Assembly: GCA_023388205.1 (NCBI GenBank) | Contig: JAEWGS010000050.1 | Span: forward strand, 1-34,317 | Direction: 5' to 3' | Origin: Bacillota bacterium | GTDB lineage: Bacteria; Bacillota; Clostridia; Saccharofermentanales; Fastidiosipilaceae | Length of the DNA stretch: 34,317 nt | Part shown: piece by piece, positions 31,286 through 34,317 of the stretch | Layout: every line of letters starts with the position of its first letter | Numbering within the stretch: position 1 is the stretch's first letter | Translations under genes and position numbers: made by a program | The notes under the pieces: generated by a model | What the model saw: only the letters and a program-made list of their open reading frames with translations | What the model was told of the DNA's origin: nothing | Databases searched by the model: none

Positions 31286-33838
31286 TTACTCGTAATTCAG
31301 CGAGCCGCCCTGAGATTTGACGTATTCAACCCAACCCTTATCGTCGTAGTTGAATGTGATGAAACGCGTACCGCCGTAACCCGTCATGATGTTGTAGTTC
31401 TGGTACTTGTACTCGACTTTCTTGCTGAGCAAGCTGGCCGTAACGTACGTACCGTACGGGACTGCGTGATAGCCTTCAAGGACTGTCTTTTCAAGCTGAG
31501 ACACGATGTAGAGACGGGCCGCCGTATTCTTATAGACCGGTTCGTTGATATCGAGCTCATACCAGAGCCAGTCTTCGAGGTTCTTCGTCATGGTCTCTTC
31601 CTTGCCATCGCCATCGAAGTCATAAGTCAATTCGAGGTCGACTTTGCGCGGATCCCAACCATTGCTCTCATGGATCCCAGCGAGATCGCCTTGGTATTTC
31701 GGGCTGACGTAAACCGACATGTTACGGAGTGCGTAGAACGCAGCACCACCCCAGGCACCGGTGATCGCTTCGACACGACCCTCGGCAACACTCTTATAAC
31801 GGTCAGGGTCACCACCCATGTAGGTCATTGAGACGAGGCCTTCAAGCGGCGTGCCCACCGTCGCATCACGCAAGAACTCATTCATCATTTCGTTCTGACG
31901 GGTCAAGTCAGGCGCCAAGGAGGCATTCGGACCGGTCATCACGCGGATTTCAATCTTCTGACCATCGGTGTAGTTTCCATCAGCTTTGGCTTGCTCGTAA
32001 GCTTCAGTAAAGGCTTTCTTCGCTTCTTCAACGTCATAGCCGTTGATCGCTTCGTAAGCTTCTTCCAAAGTCGCGAACTGTTTGCCTTCGCCATATTCCA
32101 TACCATACAGCTCACAAATGGCGGCCTTCGCTGCATCCGAATTACGGTAGGAGCTATCCGGATCATGCTCAATGTCGTAGTACATCTGCGGGCTCAAGAG
32201 ACCGAAGTTCGGGATGTAACCCGGCGTCGCTTCACTACAGAAACGCTGACGGTCCATGGCGAGCGAGATGCCCTTACGGAAGCTGTCATAGTGCAGAATG
32301 CGCTTGTTGCCTTCGCCAGCTTCTTGCTCCAGCGCCTTCAAGCTGTTGAGATCCGAAGCAAAGATGAAACGGAAGGTGTAGGTCTGAGGCGTCTTATAAA
32401 GACGATCGGACTGACCATACTGCGCCATATCTTCGTTTTGCAGGCTGAGAGAATCCAACTTACCTTGCAAGAACAGCTGCTTGCGGGTGTTGTATTCCGG
32501 AACGATATCGATGACGTAGCGGGTCATCTGATACTGATCCTTGAACTGATCGGACTTATAACCCCACCAATTCTCATTGCGCTCAAAGATCACTTGCTTA
32601 TCTTTTTCGAAGTAGGTCATCTTGTAAGGACCATAGGCGATGGAGCTGTTGAGATCCGTACCGTAGGTCGTTGCAAGCAAGTCACCCTTCTTCTCTTCCA
32701 AGCTGGTGTAAAGTTCCGGCTTAACGAGGATGCCCGTAGGATCAACCGCCGTGAACGCATAGAACTTGGAGAAGGGGTTCACGAAGATCAAATCGAAGGT
32801 CAAGTCATCGACTTTGTGGAAACCGACGTTGTCCCAGCTCATCTCTTCGTACTTACCATCCTTATAGAAGCAGAATTCCTTATATGCTTCTTCGGAGTCA
32901 TCGCCGAAGTTCTTGGCCAACTGGGTGAGCTCTTCTTTGATTTCATCCGTCAACTCGGTGTAGTCACCGTAAGCTTCATAAAGATCCTTACCGTTGACCG
33001 TGAAGTTCGCCTTGGTGTCTTCGCTCTCGTAGTACTTCTTAGCAGGGCCACCGAAGAAGGTGGTGTTCTCTTTGAGGTTGACATACAAAGTGCCGTCACC
33101 CTCAACGTACTTATCGTCTTCGCCCTTCGCCACAGCCGCATAGCGGTCTTGTCCCGCTTTGTCGTTTTCGAAGTAAGCATTGGCGTTCACCAATTCATAG
33201 TCCGCCTGACGGAAGCTGTTCGAACGATAGTTCTTACGAGCCGGGTCAAGCAAAAGTTTCAAGGATTCTTCAAAGGTGTTCGCATCGATCGGTGTCCCAT
33301 CTTGGAACTTCAAATCGTTACGCAACTTAATGCGCCAGACACGACCTTCTTCGCCATCCTTGATACCGTACTTCTCTTTTTCTTCGAAGTCCTTGGTAAC
33401 GTCATCGTAAGCTTCAGCCATCGAGAACTGGAATTCGAAGGATGTATTTTCATCATCCGTCGCAACCGCAGTAACGAAGGAATCGCTCAAGAGGTCAATC
33501 ATCGAGCCTTCGTCGCTCATTTCCCAGGTGTGGGGGTTCCAGTTCAAAGGCGTCGCTGTGCTGTAATCGTGATAGGTATACTGGTTCTCTTGTGAATCCG
33601 CTTCCGAGAATTCGCCCGCAACCGGCTCCGTTCCAGCCTCTGACTCGCCGCTCTCTTCTGCCGCTTCTGTGGCAGATTCTGTAGCTGCTTCCGAGGTGCC
33701 CTCCGAGCTGCCTTCCTCTGTTTCAGATGAAGAGCTGCTCGCGCTTTCTTCCGCAGCGACGAAACTCGCCGGAGCAGTGAAGAAAACACCGCAACCAAGT
33801 CCAAGACTGAGCAAGAGACTTAATGCACGTTTATACAT
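31286..33838 (-). CDS. oppA: Oligopeptide-binding protein OppA-like (SBP family 5), enlarged
   Basis: An 850-aa exported solute-binding protein against ~540-600 usual. Signal peptide (about 1-29), a Ser/Glu/Thr/Ala-rich linker (about 30-80), then the family 5 fold: TPLNWNPHTWEMSDEGSMID, VWRIKLRNDLKFQDGTPIDA, YGPYKMTYFEKDKQVIFERN and NENWWGYK are the usual landmarks. A possible calcium loop, DFDGDGKEE, lies near 31597-31623. The expected lipobox is poor: the cysteine in LGLGCG has Gly at -3, whereas FVAAEES fits signal peptidase I. ATG at 33838 with GAGGAGG 6 bases upstream is preferred over 33880. First gene of the opp operon. Confidence 0.94.
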   Translation of the reverse strand: MYKRALSLLLSLGLGCGVFFTAPASFVAAEESASSSSSETEEGSSEGTSEAATESATEAAEESGESEAGTEPVAGEFSEADSQENQYTYHDYSTATPLNWNPHTWEMSDEGSMIDLLSDSFVTAVATDDENTSFEFQFSMAEAYDDVTKDFEEKEKYGIKDGEEGRVWRIKLRNDLKFQDGTPIDANTFEESLKLLLDPARKNYRSNSFRQADYELVNANAYFENDKAGQDRYAAVAKGEDDKYVEGDGTLYVNLKENTTFFGGPAKKYYESEDTKANFTVNGKDLYEAYGDYTELTDEIKEELTQLAKNFGDDSEEAYKEFCFYKDGKYEEMSWDNVGFHKVDDLTFDLIFVNPFSKFYAFTAVDPTGILVKPELYTSLEEKKGDLLATTYGTDLNSSIAYGPYKMTYFEKDKQVIFERNENWWGYKSDQFKDQYQMTRYVIDIVPEYNTRKQLFLQGKLDSLSLQNEDMAQYGQSDRLYKTPQTYTFRFIFASDLNSLKALEQEAGEGNKRILHYDSFRKGISLAMDRQRFCSEATPGYIPNFGLLSPQMYYDIEHDPDSSYRNSDAAKAAICELYGMEYGEGKQFATLEEAYEAINGYDVEEAKKAFTEAYEQAKADGNYTDGQKIEIRVMTGPNASLAPDLTRQNEMMNEFLRDATVGTPLEGLVSMTYMGGDPDRYKSVAEGRVEAITGAWGGAAFYALRNMSVYVSPKYQGDLAGIHESNGWDPRKVDLELTYDFDGDGKEETMTKNLEDWLWYELDINEPVYKNTAARLYIVSQLEKTVLEGYHAVPYGTYVTASLLSKKVEYKYQNYNIMTGYGGTRFITFNYDDKGWVEYVKSQGGSLNYE

Positions 33839-33864
33839 CTTCAACCTCCTCAAATAAGTTGATC

Positions 33865-33878
33865 GGCATCTCCATGCC
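33865..33878 (-). other. Small hairpin in the oppA leader
   Basis: GGCAT and ATGCC form a perfect 5-bp stem with a 4-base loop about 27 bases before the oppA ATG. A TAATAA hexamer upstream (near 33890) is a possible -10, but the -35 match (TTTTGA at 16 bases) is weak. Confidence 0.3.
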
Positions 33879-34019
33879 AAGGTTCTTATTATGTTATCAC
33901 GCTTTTTTCAAAAGTTTCTCGAATTCTTCAAATATCCGTCTCATTTGAGGGAATTCGTTGGGATTGGGCGCTTTTTCTGCCCTTTCTTTATTTTTTTTAT
34001 ATTTATTGACTTTGCTTTT

Positions 34020-34062
34020 GGGCTTCTCTAACGAAAGAAGCCTCCCTATTCGGAAGGCTTCT
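34020..34062. terminator. Three-part alternative hairpin upstream of oppA
   Basis: GGGCTTCT (34020-34027), AGAAGCCT (34036-34043) and AGGCTTCT (34055-34062) can form either of two exclusive stems, since the middle segment pairs with both neighbours. On the minus strand the first-made stem ends in TTCTTTCGTT, a modest T tract. It may be the terminator of a gene beyond the right edge or an attenuator in a long oppA leader. Confidence 0.5.
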
Positions 34063-34317
34063 AAAAAAAATCCTAGTACACCAATTGGCTCATGAGGTTC
34101 CGTAGCTCTCCACGCAGGGCATCCTCAGGTCTCCACGCAGGGCCTCTTCAGGTCTCTCATCAGGATCCCTCAGTCCACTAAATACGTTCTACGAAGTAAT
34201 GCTTTTTTCAAAATCTGTCGTCATCCGGGCTTAGCTTTCCTCGCTGCTCACGGCTCACGATTCACTGCTCACTGGCGAACGTATTCCGCACCGCGCGACT
34301 CTCTCTTCGTAATTGAC
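34063..34317. repeat. Non-coding, repeat-rich right end
   Basis: No gene is visible; all three minus-strand frames entering at the right edge stop within about 60 bases, so at most the very end of a gene is present. Two repeat tracts stand out: three 23-base units (34107-34129, 34130-34152, 34153-34172), of which the first two (TCTCCACGCAGGGC core) differ at only two positions, and short repeats of a CTGCTCAC / GGCTCACG kind at about 34233-34274. Confidence 0.6.

Noticed and set aside
31991..33595. 534-codon open frame on the plus strand opposite oppA
   Set aside because: It is an antisense shadow of a gene with strong family matches; its translation is unlike any protein and it lacks a ribosome binding site. 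The same applies to other long plus-strand frames opposite the ribosomal genes.
33966..33990. GGGC...GCCC stem followed by a T-rich run on the plus strand as a terminator
   Set aside because: There is no plus-strand gene upstream for it to terminate, and the stem is only 4 bp.
34006..34034. TTGACT with TAACGA at 17 bases as a plus-strand promoter
   Set aside because: The -10 is poor, it lies within the hairpin region, and no plus-strand gene follows.
34107..34172. 23-bp direct repeats as a possible CRISPR array
   Set aside because: The units are contiguous with no spacers, the third is diverged, and there are no cas genes.
34210..34245. GAGGAAAG string on the minus strand resembling the RNase P RNA P4 region
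   Set aside because: The following bases do not match, and the other conserved RNase P regions are not found in the available sequence.

Overview
This window looks like a chromosomal segment of a Gram-positive, Bacillota-type bacterium of medium G+C (roughly half GC, judged by eye). The evidence is the full S10-spc ribosomal gene order, an FtsEX / M23 peptidase / S41 peptidase group, a stand-alone MsmX/MalK-type ATPase, a PucR-type regulator, strong AGGAGG ribosome binding sites and use of GTG and TTG starts. I cannot fix the class or genus. Every convincing gene but one is on the minus strand, so the region is best read from right to left. I saw no tRNA, rRNA, CRISPR array, phage gene or insertion sequence.

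Right part (about 34.3 to 24.6 kb): a repeat-rich non-coding stretch, then an oligopeptide (Opp-type) ABC importer operon, oppA-B-C-D-F plus a small membrane protein. After oppB the cistrons overlap at stop/start codons. Four of the five transporter proteins are enlarged: OppA (850 aa, with a Ser/Glu/Thr-rich linker), OppC (595 aa, with an outside loop of about 290 residues), OppD (751 aa, with about 350 residues inserted between the Q-loop and the signature motif) and, slightly, OppF. This is the most unusual system in the window.

Middle (24.4 to 16.2 kb): enolase, a uridine-kinase-like P-loop kinase, the only plus-strand gene (a ModE-type winged-helix regulator that ends inside the kinase gene), thioredoxin, a fused NAD(P)H-hydrate epimerase/dehydratase, alanine racemase and an MsmX/MalK-type sugar-importer ATPase. 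Clear hairpin terminators follow eno, trxA and the sugar ATPase.

Left-middle (16.0 to 6.9 kb): a PucR-type regulator, then ftsE (with an acidic tail of about 210 residues), ftsX, a coiled-coil M23 peptidoglycan hydrolase, an S41 processing peptidase, a SAM methyltransferase carrying an in-frame 18-bp repeat tract, and hslO (Hsp33). FtsEX probably controls the M23 enzyme at the division site.

Left end (6.7 to 0 kb): a good promoter (TTGAAA, 17 bp, TAAAAT) and a structured leader of about 250 nt, followed by the S10 operon rpsJ-rplC-D-W-B-rpsS-rplV-rpsC-rplP-rpmC-rpsQ-rplN-X-E, cut inside rplE. L22 has an N-terminal extension of about 50 residues supported by its ribosome binding site. Three 20-bp tandem repeats lie between hslO and the S10 promoter.
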